From assembly GCA_963788935.1 (NCBI GenBank), contig CAWBIM010000007.1, positions 6,259 through 70,258 on the forward strand: 64,000 bases of DNA, given 5' to 3'. Numbering within the stretch: position 1 is the first letter of the stretch; every line of letters begins with the position of its first letter. Positions 43,195 to 51,321 of this stretch are shown here, piece after piece. This DNA is from JAOPZW01 sp963788935 (GTDB lineage: Bacteria; Actinomycetota; Thermoleophilia; Solirubrobacterales; Solirubrobacteraceae). Both the position numbers and the translations under genes were made by a program. Under the pieces are notes generated by a model. The model was not told the DNA's origin. It saw only the letters and a program-made list of their open reading frames with translations, and searched no databases.

Positions 43195-43212
43195 AGACGG
43201 ACCGACTCGTCT
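43195..43212. promoter_or_regulatory. Inverted repeat in the tetR/histidine-kinase divergent region
   Basis: AGACG-N8-CGTCT, 27 bp upstream of the tetR start. It abuts a plus-strand TTGACA box (43212-43217) whose 17-bp spacing leads to a weak -10 at 43235-43240. A likely TetR operator. Confidence 0.4.
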
Positions 43213-43246
43213 TGACAGAGATCCTCCGGCGTGCGACGGTGCGACG

Positions 43247-43972
43247 GTGCGTCTCGTCTCGTCGCCACCGGAGCCTCGCCAGTTCGTCCACGACGAGGAG
43301 CTGGCCCGCGCGAACGAGCGGCTGCTGGACCACGTGCAGGCGCTCGAAGCCGCGCTTCGCCGCGAGCGCGCGCGGGTCGCCGCCGCCGAGGCCGACGCCC
43401 GCCGGCGCGTCGAGCGCGATCTCCACGACGGCGCCCAGCAGCAGCTCGTCGCGCTCGCGATCGACCTGCGGCGCCTGCAGGCGCGCGTGAGCGGAACGGA
43501 GATCGCGAGGACCGTGGAGGAGCTTGCCGACCGGCTCGCCGGCGCGCTCGGCGCGCTGCGCGAGCTCGCCCGCGGCGTGCACCCCGCGATCCTCACCGAC
43601 CTCGGCCTCGGCCCGGCCCTGCGCAGCCTCGCCGATCGCGCGCCGCTACCGGTCGCGCTCGACGTCGACGCGATCCCGCGTCCGCCCGCGCACGTCGAGG
43701 CGACGGCGTACTTCTTCGTGGCCGAGGCGCTCACGAACGTCGCGCGCCACGCGTGCGCGAGCCACGCCGACGTGACGGTCCGCCGGTGCGACGCCGACCT
43801 GGTCGTCGCCGTGAGCGACGACGGGACGGGCGGCGCCGACGTCGCGGGCGGCACGGGCCTGCGCGGCCTCCGGGATCGCCTCGACGCGCTCGACGGCGCC
43901 CTGACGATCGAGAGCGGGGCCGGTCACGGGACCCGGGTCGCCGCCGTCATCCCGTTGGAGCCCGAGCGCTGA
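43247..43972 (+). CDS. NarL-type soluble sensor histidine kinase
   Basis: 241 residues from GTG 43247. A short coiled-coil start (ELARANERLLDHVQALEAAL) leads into the HisKA_3 box RRVERDLHDGAQQQLVALAI with the phospho-accepting His. The HATPase domain follows with the N-box EALTNVARHACASH and VVAVSDDGTGGADVAGGTGL. There are no membrane helices and no separate sensor domain. No response regulator is encoded nearby, so it is an orphan. A 32-bp gap separates it from the SDR gene downstream. Confidence 0.85.
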   Translation: MRLVSSPPEPRQFVHDEELARANERLLDHVQALEAALRRERARVAAAEADARRRVERDLHDGAQQQLVALAIDLRRLQARVSGTEIARTVEELADRLAGALGALRELARGVHPAILTDLGLGPALRSLADRAPLPVALDVDAIPRPPAHVEATAYFFVAEALTNVARHACASHADVTVRRCDADLVVAVSDDGTGGADVAGGTGLRGLRDRLDALDGALTIESGAGHGTRVAAVIPLEPER

Positions 43973-44004
43973 GCCGGCATGCCAACCACCAAGGAGACAG
44001 GACG

Positions 44005-44745
44005 ATGACCAGCAAGCGGATCGCCGTCGTCGGCGCGACCGGCCGTGCCGGGCGCCACGTGGTCGCCGTATTGACGGAGCGCGGCCACGACGTCGTGCCG
44101 ATCGCCCGCGCCCACGGCGTCGATGTGATCACCGGAGCGGGCCTGGACGAGGCGCTCGCCGGGGTCGACGCGATCATCGACGTGGCCACGGGGCCCTCGC
44201 CCGAGGAACAGGCCGCGACGGCGTTCTTCACCACCGCGGCCCGCAACCTGCAGGCGGCGGGCGCGCCGCTGATCGTCGCGATCTCGATCCTCGGCGTCGA
44301 GCACTTCGGCAGCGGCTACGGCGCGGCGCAGGTCGCGCACGAGCGCGCGCTGCTCGCCGGCCCGTCGCCGGTGCGCATCCTGCGCGCCGCGCAGTTCCAC
44401 GAGCTCGTCGCGCAGCTGATCGAGTGGGGCCGCGGCGACGACGCGATCGTCGTCCCCGCGATGCGGACCCAGATCGTCGCGGCCCGGGCGGTCGCCGAGG
44501 CGCTCGCCGACCTCGCCCTCGTCCCCGACGCGCCGACGTACACGGAGATCGCCGGCCCGCGCGAGGAGCGCATGGTCGAGCTGGTCCGGATGCTGGCCGG
44601 TGACGCGCGCGTCGAAGAGGTCAGCGATCCCGAGTACGGCGCGCTCTACGAGGGCGACGCGCTGCTGCCCGGTCCCGGCACGATCCTGGCCGGGCCGACG
44701 TTTGCCACGTGGCTCGCACGGGAGCGCTCCGCCGCGCCGCGATAG
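44005..44745 (+). CDS. Atypical SDR / NmrA-like NAD(P)-binding protein
   Basis: 246 residues from ATG 44005, preceded by AAGGAGA. The Rossmann start is RIAVVGATGRAGRHVVAVLT, followed by VDVITGAGLDEALAGVDAII. There is no YxxxK active site. It resembles NAD(P)H-binding proteins that sense redox state or act on small electrophiles (VAISILGVEHFGSGYGAAQV, RAAQFHELVAQLIEWG). It probably shares a transcript with the histidine kinase gene. Confidence 0.82.
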   Translation: MTSKRIAVVGATGRAGRHVVAVLTERGHDVVPIARAHGVDVITGAGLDEALAGVDAIIDVATGPSPEEQAATAFFTTAARNLQAAGAPLIVAISILGVEHFGSGYGAAQVAHERALLAGPSPVRILRAAQFHELVAQLIEWGRGDDAIVVPAMRTQIVAARAVAEALADLALVPDAPTYTEIAGPREERMVELVRMLAGDARVEEVSDPEYGALYEGDALLPGPGTILAGPTFATWLARERSAAPR

Positions 44746-44833
44746 GCGCGGGCGGCGCGCCGCTCAGAGACCGAGCTTGTCGCCGATCCCGCCGCCGGGC
44801 GCGGGTTGGCGGGTCGGCGTCGGCCCGCTCGCG

Positions 44834-45616
44834 TCAATCGGCGATCTCTCCGCAGGCGACGTTCACGACGACGGCCGTGAGCGGGCTCGCGAGGTCACCG
44901 GCGACGAGCGCGGCGACGTTGCCGACCTCCGCCAGGGTCGGTACGCGGCGCAGCAGCGTCCCCGCCGCGCGCGCCGCGACGACGGCGTCGCTCGAGGTCT
45001 GCGCGTCGCCGAAGTGCTGATCCCAGACGTCCTGCACGCCGCGGGATTCCGGTGAGCCCATCGAGCGCAGGCAGACGACGCGCACGCCGCTGGGGCCGAG
45101 CTCGGCGGCCAGCGCGCGGGTGAGCGCCTCGACGGCGGCGCACGCGATCCCGAAGCCGCCGATCCGCGGATACGCCAGGCGCGCGGCGTCCGCGCTGAAG
45201 GTGAGGATCACGCCCGAGCCCTGCCGGGTCATGTGGCGTGCCGCGGCGCGGGCGGTGATCAGGTGCGTCGCGACGCGACCGGCGATCGGATCGACGACCT
45301 CCTCGATCGACAGCTCGCAGAGCCCGGTCTGGCGGTGATCGACCGCGATGGCGTTGAACGAGACGTCGAGGTGCCCGGCCGCTTCGACGACGGCGTCCGC
45401 GTGCCCGACCACCGCGGCCTCGTCCCGCGCGTCGACGACGGCGACCTCGGCGGCCCCTCCGGCCCGCCGGATCGCATCGGCGACCTCCTCGAGCGGGGCC
45501 CGGGTCCGGCCGGTCAGGAACATGCGGGCGCCCTCGCGCGCGAAGGTCGCCGCCACCGCGCCGCCGACCGACCCCCCGGCGCCGTAGATCACCGCGTTCT
45601 TGCCCTCGAGCAGCAT
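44834..45616 (-). CDS. Short-chain dehydrogenase-like protein lacking the catalytic Tyr/Lys
   Basis: 260 residues with the classical SDR start KNAVIYGAGGSVGGAVAATF and the SDR core (FNAIAVDHRQTG, VILTFSADAARLAYPRIGGF). Where the active site should read Y-x-x-x-K before AAVEALTRALAAELG, the sequence has FGIAC, so Tyr is Phe and Lys is Cys. It may bind NAD(P) without normal catalysis, or use another mechanism. The frame is intact, so the changes are not due to a shift. Confidence 0.8.
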   Translation of the reverse strand: MLLEGKNAVIYGAGGSVGGAVAATFAREGARMFLTGRTRAPLEEVADAIRRAGGAAEVAVVDARDEAAVVGHADAVVEAAGHLDVSFNAIAVDHRQTGLCELSIEEVVDPIAGRVATHLITARAAARHMTRQGSGVILTFSADAARLAYPRIGGFGIACAAVEALTRALAAELGPSGVRVVCLRSMGSPESRGVQDVWDQHFGDAQTSSDAVVAARAAGTLLRRVPTLAEVGNVAALVAGDLASPLTAVVVNVACGEIAD

Positions 45617-45723
45617 GAGTCCCTCCCGGGTGTCGGTTGTGGGAGAGGAGATGGCGGGCGACCGGAAACTCGTCGGAGACTCATCGCGGGTGGCCGCCCG
45701 CCCTTCGGGTATCGGGACGCCCT

Positions 45724-46141
45724 GTGAGCGCCGCCGGGTCCCTCAACCACCTGCGCCTCAGCGTGCGCGACCCCGCCGTGAGCGAGCGCTTCTACGACGC
45801 GGTGCTGTCGGAGCTCGGCTGGGTGCAGATCCCGCGCGAGGACGGCGGCCGGGCGTGGGAGCGGCGCGACGCGGAGTCCGCGGCGCAGTGGCTCATCCTG
45901 ACGCCCGTCGCCGACGAGCACCGCGACGCCCCGCCCCACGCGCTCGGCGCGCCCGGCTTCCATCACCTCGCGCTCAACGCCGTCGATCGCGACCAGGTGC
46001 AGCCGCGTCCACGAGGTCCTGCTCGCCCTCGACGCGGACGTCCTCGACGCGCCCGCCGAGTACGACGACGATCCCGCCTGCTACGCCGTCTTCTTCCGCG
46101 ACCCCGACGGCTTGAAGCTCGAGGTCGTGCACATTCGCTGA
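45724..46141 (+). CDS. VOC-family protein, one frameshift
   Basis: About 138 residues from GTG 45724: SLNHLRLSVRDPAVSERFYD, LSELGWVQIPREDGGRAWER and GFHHLALNAVDRDQV. After one shift near 45997, VHEVLLALDADVLDAPAEYD and YAVFFRDPDGLKLEVVHIR follow to the stop at 46141. Metal-ligand His and Glu positions of a single-domain glyoxalase fold are present. The function is not assignable. It converges with the Holin-X/DUF3618 operon. Confidence 0.7.
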
Positions 46142-46182
46142 CGCCGGCCTCCGGTCGAGGAGGCCGGCGTCAGGCGCCCGCC

Positions 46183-46716
46183 CTACGGAGAGCGGACCTC
46201 CTCGCGGGTCTCCTGGGCCGCCTGCCGGGCGTCCTCGGCCGCGCCCTGCGCGTGCTCGCGCCCGCTCTCCTTCGCCGTGTCCGCGGCGGAGGAGGCGACG
46301 TCCGACGCGACCTGCTTGCCGCGCTCCAGCGCCTGCTGCCCGGTCTCCGCGGCCTTCGCCTTGACCTGGTCGGAGACGGGGCCGATCTTCTCGTCCTCGA
46401 CGCGGGTCGACGGGACGAGCATCCCGGCGACGAACCCGATCGCGGCCGCGCCGATGGCGAGGCCGAGCGGGTTCTGCTGGGCGATGCCGGCCGCCCGCCG
46501 GGCTCCGTGCTTCACCTCGCCACCGCTCGGGGTCGCGTCCGCGACCGAGCCCGTGGCACCGGTCACCTTGGCCTTGAGGTTGTCCACCTTCTCGTTCACC
46601 GAATCCTTGGCTCGGGACTTGACGTCCGCCTTGTAGGCGAGCGCGTCGACGGTGTCGCCCATGCGCTCGCGGGTGTCCTCTATCTCTGTGCGGATTGCGC
46701 GCGGGTCTTCGCCCAT
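46183..46716 (-). CDS. DUF3618-family membrane-associated protein (module A)
   Basis: 177 residues. The DUF3618 signature is at the N-terminus (RAIRTEIEDTRERMGDTVDA, LAYKADVKSRAKDSVNEKVD). One membrane helix (PLGLAIGAAAIGFVAGMLV) and a long charged Ala/Glu/Gln-rich tail with amphipathic repeats follow. The start overlaps the end of the Holin-X gene by 37 bp. Such pairs are widespread in actinobacteria and probably concern the cell envelope. They are not evidence of phage. Confidence 0.85.
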   Translation of the reverse strand: MGEDPRAIRTEIEDTRERMGDTVDALAYKADVKSRAKDSVNEKVDNLKAKVTGATGSVADATPSGGEVKHGARRAAGIAQQNPLGLAIGAAAIGFVAGMLVPSTRVEDEKIGPVSDQVKAKAAETGQQALERGKQVASDVASSAADTAKESGREHAQGAAEDARQAAQETREEVRSP

Positions 46717-47096
46717 TCCACGTCCTCCTTCACGGTGTCGACGGTCTGTTCAGGGACGGGCGGCGTCGCCGCCTGGATGCGGTCGCGGCCCTTGAGGCCG
46801 AGCACGGCGGCGACGGCGACGTAGACGAGGCCGACGATGATGGCGGCCAGCCACGCGGCGATCGCGAGGTCGAGCAGCAGGATGATCCCGGCGGTGATGG
46901 CGCCGGCGCCGAGGAGCCCGACGGCTCCGGCGCCGCCGAACAGCCCGGCGCCCTTGCCCGCCTCCTTGCCCTTCTCGGTCAGCTCGGCCCGGGCCAGGGC
47001 CATCTCCTGGCGGATCAGGGTCGAGGTCTCGGTCGAGAGCTTGCCGAACAGCTCGCCGATCGACCGCTCGCGCAGCTCGGCGTCCTGCTCGCTCAC
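46680..47096 (-). CDS. Actinobacterial Holin-X family (PF07332) membrane protein (module A)
   Basis: 138 residues from GTG 47096. The conserved start is RSIGELFGKLSTETSTLIRQ followed by EMALARAELTEKGKEAGKGA. Two hydrophobic helices (GLLGAGAITAGIILLLDLAI, WLAAIIVGLVYVAVAAVLGL) and the family tail ATPPVPEQTVDTVKEDVEWA follow. Despite the name, these are chromosomal envelope proteins found in most actinobacteria. It overlaps both neighbours and is paralogous to the gene at 55432. Confidence 0.88.
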   Translation of the reverse strand: MSEQDAELRERSIGELFGKLSTETSTLIRQEMALARAELTEKGKEAGKGAGLFGGAGAVGLLGAGAITAGIILLLDLAIAAWLAAIIVGLVYVAVAAVLGLKGRDRIQAATPPVPEQTVDTVKEDVEWAKTRAQSAQR

Positions 47097-47761
47097 AGGC
47101 CGCCTCCGCGCGCCGGGGCGCGCAGGTCGTCATCGCGCCGCCGACGCGCGGCCGGGGGCTCGACGGCCGGGCCGGCGGCTCGCGGCGGCGACGCGTGCGC
47201 GGGCTCGTCGACGATCCCGACCGTGGCCAGCCCGCCGGCGACGGGGCCGCCCGGCGCGTCCACCGTCGTCGCTCCCGGCGCCGGAAGCCGGCGCGCCGTG
47301 TCGCGCTGCTCGTAGCGCCGGCTGCTCGACGCCTTCAGCACGCGCGAGGCGACGAATCCGAGCGCCAGGCCGCCCGCGGCGACCGCCCACGGATTGCTGC
47401 GCGCGGCGTCCTCGATGTCGGCGAGGATGCGGTCGGCGTCGGAGTCCTTCATCCACGAGCCGGCGCGCTCGGCGCGCTCGGCGACCTGGTCGGCGACCCG
47501 GGCCGGAGCGTCCTTGCCCTGCTCGCGGAGCTGGCTCGCGACGTCGCGCAGGTCGCCCGCGTGCTGGTGGACCTGCTCGCCCGCCTGGGTCGAGCGCTGG
47601 TCGATCTGCTCGCGGACCCGGTCGCGCGCCTGGCCGGTCGCCTCGCGCACCCGCTCGCCCGCCTGATCGCGGACCTCCTGCGCCTTCTCCTGGGCCTGGT
47701 CCTTCGCACTGCCGTCCGCGCCGGGTGTCCCGGTCGAGGTCCCGGCTGTCGTCCCTGCCAT
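47093..47761 (-). CDS. Coiled-coil protein with single membrane helix (module A)
   Basis: 222 residues from ATG 47761. The N-terminal half is a highly charged Gln/Glu/Arg coiled coil (AQEKAQEVRDQAGERVREAT, GQARDRVREQIDQRSTQAGE). A short helix (NPWAVAAGGLALGFVASRVL) like that of DUF3618 partners and a Pro/Ala/Arg tail follow. It looks like a distant apolipophorin/CsbD-like stress protein, but I cannot assign it. The stop overlaps the Holin-X GTG start. Confidence 0.75.
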   Translation of the reverse strand: MAGTTAGTSTGTPGADGSAKDQAQEKAQEVRDQAGERVREATGQARDRVREQIDQRSTQAGEQVHQHAGDLRDVASQLREQGKDAPARVADQVAERAERAGSWMKDSDADRILADIEDAARSNPWAVAAGGLALGFVASRVLKASSSRRYEQRDTARRLPAPGATTVDAPGGPVAGGLATVGIVDEPAHASPPRAAGPAVEPPAARRRRDDDLRAPARGGGL

Positions 47762-47871
47762 GTTCACGCTCCTTGTCACGTCGTCGGTCGGGGCGCGGTA
47801 CCCACAGCGGGACGAGCGCGACGTCGCCGCTCGCCGATTGGCGCGACATCACCAGTGGCGGCCCCGCCGCG

Positions 47872-49251
47872 TCAGCCGACGGCGAGACAGACGACGGTGG
47901 CGTCGTCGTGCAGGTCCCCGTCGCTCGCGTCGAGCACCGCACGATGGACCTCGCGCACCGTGTCGGCCGCCGAGCCGCGCTCCGAACGCCGGGCGGCGCG
48001 CGCGACACCGGCGACGCCCAGGTCGGCGCCGCCGGCGGCGCTCGTGATGACGCCGTCGGAGAACAGGACGAGCCGGTCCCCGGGGTCGAGCGCGGTCGCG
48101 TGGTCGCCCGGGCGGCTGCTCGCACGACCCCCGAGGCCGCGTCCGGCAGGCATGTCGACGTGCTCGACATCGCCGTCGGCCCGGACGATGACCGGCGCGG
48201 CGTGACCGCAGTTGACGAGCTCCAGGCGGAAGGTGGCCGGGTCCCAGTGGGCGGCGATGGCCGTCATCTCCGCCGCCGGCCCCGGCATCTCGCGCAGGGT
48301 CCGGTGCATCAGCAGCAGCGCGTCGTGCGGCGTGCCTCCGCTGCGGCGGCTCGCCCGCAGCGCGCCCAGCGCGACCGCGCTCGACGCCGCGGCCCGCGTG
48401 CTCGGGCCGAGCCCGTCCGCGAGCGTGATCCAGACGCCGTCGAGGTTCTCGACGATGTCGAACCAGTCGCCGGCGACCTCGTAGCTGGGCAGCACGTTGC
48501 CCGCGACCTCGCCGCCCGTGATGCGCGAGATGCGCGGCGGCAGCAGGCTCTGCTGGATCTCCGCCGCGGCGCGCGGCTGCTTGCGCCGCTGCCCGCGCGC
48601 GAACGTGTCGGTGTAGCGGTCGGCGAGGGTGATCGCCGCCGCCGCCTGCCGCGCGATCTCGGTCAGCGGCCGCCGCGGGCGGCCCAGCGTCAGCATCACG
48701 CCGGTGGCCCGACCCCGCAGCCAGAGCGGCACGACCTCGATGCCGCGCCGGTCGGCGAGCTGGGCGCGGAGCTCGGAGAGCCCCGCGGAGTCGAGCTCGG
48801 GTCCGATCGCCAGGGGGGCCTCGATCCGCTGCGGGAGGCGCTCGGGGCCGGCGACGCGCAGGAGGTGCGAGCCGTCGATGTCGAGGACGTACAGCCCCAG
48901 CGGGACGTCCGCGATCCGTTGGGCCTCGGCCACGAGCTGCTCCGGCAGCATCGGCGGGGCCACGACGTCGAAGACGTGGATGCCCTCGAGCGAGACCGGC
49001 CGGTCTCGGCCCAGCTGCCCGGGCGGCAACGGATGCTCCGCCGCCTCGGTCACGGTGGGCGCTCCCTCCGCCTGGACGGCGGCGACGAGGGCGGCACGAC
49101 CGCGGAAGTGGCGGTAGAGCGTCGAGCGTGACACGCCGGCCGCCGCCGCGATGTCGGCCGTCGGCGCGGCGGGGGACTGCTCGAGCAGTCGGCGGGTCGC
49201 CTCGACGATCCGCCGCCGGGTCCGGCGCGTGTCCGCCCGGGCGTCATCCAC
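47872..49251 (-). CDS. TetR-type HTH fused to a SpoIIE/PP2C phosphatase
   Basis: 459 residues. Residues ~10-60 form a TetR N-terminal HTH (TRRRIVEATRRLLEQSPAAP, TADIAAAAGVSRSTLYRHFR). Residues ~90-220 look like a GAF sensor (LGLYVLDIDGSHLLRVAGPE). Residues ~235-459 are a SpoIIE-type PP2C domain (AEIQQSLLPPRISRI, YEVAGDWFDIVENLDG, GRGLGGRASSRPGDHATAL, LVLFSDGVITSA, DLHDDATVVCLAV) with the metal Asp residues. RsbU-like phosphatases control anti-sigma antagonists. A DNA-binding head on one is unusual. The frame is uninterrupted. Confidence 0.8.
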   Translation of the reverse strand: MDDARADTRRTRRRIVEATRRLLEQSPAAPTADIAAAAGVSRSTLYRHFRGRAALVAAVQAEGAPTVTEAAEHPLPPGQLGRDRPVSLEGIHVFDVVAPPMLPEQLVAEAQRIADVPLGLYVLDIDGSHLLRVAGPERLPQRIEAPLAIGPELDSAGLSELRAQLADRRGIEVVPLWLRGRATGVMLTLGRPRRPLTEIARQAAAAITLADRYTDTFARGQRRKQPRAAAEIQQSLLPPRISRITGGEVAGNVLPSYEVAGDWFDIVENLDGVWITLADGLGPSTRAAASSAVALGALRASRRSGGTPHDALLLMHRTLREMPGPAAEMTAIAAHWDPATFRLELVNCGHAAPVIVRADGDVEHVDMPAGRGLGGRASSRPGDHATALDPGDRLVLFSDGVITSAAGGADLGVAGVARAARRSERGSAADTVREVHRAVLDASDGDLHDDATVVCLAVG

Positions 49252-49476
49252 GGTCGCGTCTCGGCGGTTTCACGGGTGGCGTGCGCGACATGAGACCCAT
49301 TGTCCCGCGTTCCTGTCCCGCGTCGAGGGTGAGCATGGAGATTTCTTGCGAATTGGCGCTACACCGTCGTGACGCGGGACGTATGGGTCCCGTTCGATCC
49401 GGCGAACACCGTGAGGCAGAACGGAGGAGCACGTGAGATCTCGAGAGCACCGGCTGCGGGCTCGCCCGTGGCGCTG

Positions 49477-50305
49477 ATGACGGCCGACCCCGGGACGGAC
49501 GCCGCGGACCTCCTTCCCGGGGGGCCGCTCATGGTCACGCCCGCGCGCGCCGGGTCCTGGCGGGTCGTGACCGTGCGGGGCACGCATCGACCGCGAGGGC
49601 GAGGCGACCCTGGTGGCGAGCCTCACGCGGGCGGTCGCGGCGAGTCGCGAACCCCTCGCGCTCGACCTCCGCGATGTGGAGTCCGCGGACGCCGAGGCGA
49701 CGGCCCTCCTCGTCAACGACGTACGCCGTCTGCACGACCGCCGCCCCGACGCCGTGGTCGTGTGTCCCGACGGGCCGGTCCGGGCGATGCTCGAGCAGCG
49801 CGGCGTCGCCCGCCGCGTGACCGTCCTCGACGACGCCGCGGACCTGCACGGCCGGGAGCCGGAGCACCCGGCCTGTCCGCGGCCGGCGGCCCCGGCACTG
49901 CACGAGGAGCGGATGTCGACCGCCGCCCGCCGCAGCCTCATCCTCGTCGAGGCGACGCTCGAGATCGAGGCGCGCCACGACGACCCCGGGCTCGCCCTCG
50001 GCGACGTCGCCCGCGCCATCGCGACGTCCGCCCGTCAGCTGCAGCGCGTCTTCGCCGAGCACGCCGGCGGCGCGTTCCGCGACGAGCTCATCGCCATCCG
50101 CATGCAGCACGCCGCCGCCCTGCTGCAGGCGACCGACCTGCCCGTCGCCGAGGTCGGCCAGCGCGTGGGCTACAGCCAGGCCAGCCACTTCGCCAAGGCG
50201 TTCCGTCGTCACCACGGAATCCCGCCGAGCGGCCTGCGTCGCGCAGCGATCGCGGCCGGGCGGGCAACGCGGACGGTCCCGCGATGCCCGCCCGCGCAGC
50301 GCTAA
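49477..50305 (+). CDS. STAS domain fused to an AraC-type HTH, one frameshift
   Basis: The N-terminal ~100 residues form a STAS-like domain (MVTPARAGSWRVVTVRG, then after a one-base shift near 49585 EATLVASLTRAVAASREPLA, LDLRDVESADAEATALLVND). A linker, then an AraC-family double HTH at ~150-260 (LGDVARAIATSARQLQRVFA, LLQATDLPVAEVGQRVGYSQ, ASHFAKAFRRHHGIPPSGLR). The usual AraC cupin sensor is replaced by a sigma-antagonist-like fold. It converges with the next gene with 4 bp overlap. Confidence 0.7.
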
Positions 50306-51141
50306 CGCACGGTCACGACCCGGTACATCCCGAGCCGGTTGTGCTCGTTGATGAAGCACACGAGGGCATAGCGCCCGGCCCGCGCGAAGCTGACCTGCTG
50401 GTCGTCGAAGTTGCCGCCGCCGCTGAGGATCGTCTGCAGCGCGGTCGGCTGTCCGCCGACGATGCGGCCGATCGCCGCGTCGCTGTTGGATCGCAGCGCG
50501 CGGCCGACCTGCGCCGACGTGACCCCGGAGCGAAGCGGGAACGCGATGGCGATGTGCGGCCCGGCGCCGAAGTTCTGCACCCGGACGGTGCCCCGGCGCG
50601 GCAGCGTCGCGTTGCCGCGGAAGGCCAGGTCCTCCATGCGGACCGTGGCGTCCGGTGCCGGCGCGGTGGCCCCGTTGAGGTCGGCCGAGGTCGCGAACGA
50701 CCCGATCCCGCGGGTGGGCGGCGCGTTCTCGGCGTCGGGCTCGGAGATCATCAGGTACGTCAGCCCGGGCTTGAGCGTCAGGGTCACGTTCCGGCGGGTC
50801 TGGCTGCCCTCGAACGTCACGCTCGCGTGCACGGTCGCGAGACCGAGCGACGACCCGCCGTTGGGGGTGCGGTCGTCACGCCGGAGCGCCGCCTGGAGGT
50901 CGGGCAGCGTCACGCCCGCGTTCAGCGTCGCGATGTAGACGCTCAGCCCCGTGCGCGACGCGGTGCGGCTGATCTGCAGCGTCGTCGGGCCGGCGGCGAC
51001 CGGGCCCGGGACCTGGGCGGCGACGCTCGTCGGGCTCGCGGTCACGGCCACCACCGGGACCGTCGTCTGGGCCATGGCCATCGCGACCAATCCGGTCGCG
51101 GCGATGATCGCGCCGAGCGCGACCGCCCACACCTTCCTCAT
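50302..51141 (-). CDS. Secreted hypothetical protein
   Basis: 279 residues with a signal peptide (VWAVALGAIIAATGLVAMAM, cleavage after MAQ). The mature part is beta-rich (TLQISRTASRTGLSVYIATL, NVTLTLKPGLTYLMISEPDA, RVQNFGAGPHIAIAFPLRSG). It ends with a cupredoxin-like strand pair YALVCFINEHNRLGMYRVVT, but the His/Met copper ligands are not clearly present. Probably an exported beta-sandwich protein of unknown role. Confidence 0.75.
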   Translation of the reverse strand: MRKVWAVALGAIIAATGLVAMAMAQTTVPVVAVTASPTSVAAQVPGPVAAGPTTLQISRTASRTGLSVYIATLNAGVTLPDLQAALRRDDRTPNGGSSLGLATVHASVTFEGSQTRRNVTLTLKPGLTYLMISEPDAENAPPTRGIGSFATSADLNGATAPAPDATVRMEDLAFRGNATLPRRGTVRVQNFGAGPHIAIAFPLRSGVTSAQVGRALRSNSDAAIGRIVGGQPTALQTILSGGGNFDDQQVSFARAGRYALVCFINEHNRLGMYRVVTVR

Positions 51142-51321
51142 GGAAACTCCCCTCGTCGGGCCGGCCGTCGGCCGGCGTATGGCGACCCTAACCCGCCGGC
51201 CCGGCGCGCGGGCGGACCGGCGGGCGCGAAGAGACGAACGCCAAGAGCTGAGCGTTCGCTTTCATACGCGGCGATCACGGCGCCTCAAGGGCCGCGGCGC
51301 CGCGCCGATCACCGCGGAGGT

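Noticed and set aside
46680..47096. Prophage holin
   Set aside because: Holin-X family genes are ordinary chromosomal genes in actinobacteria, and no endolysin or phage structural gene is near either copy.
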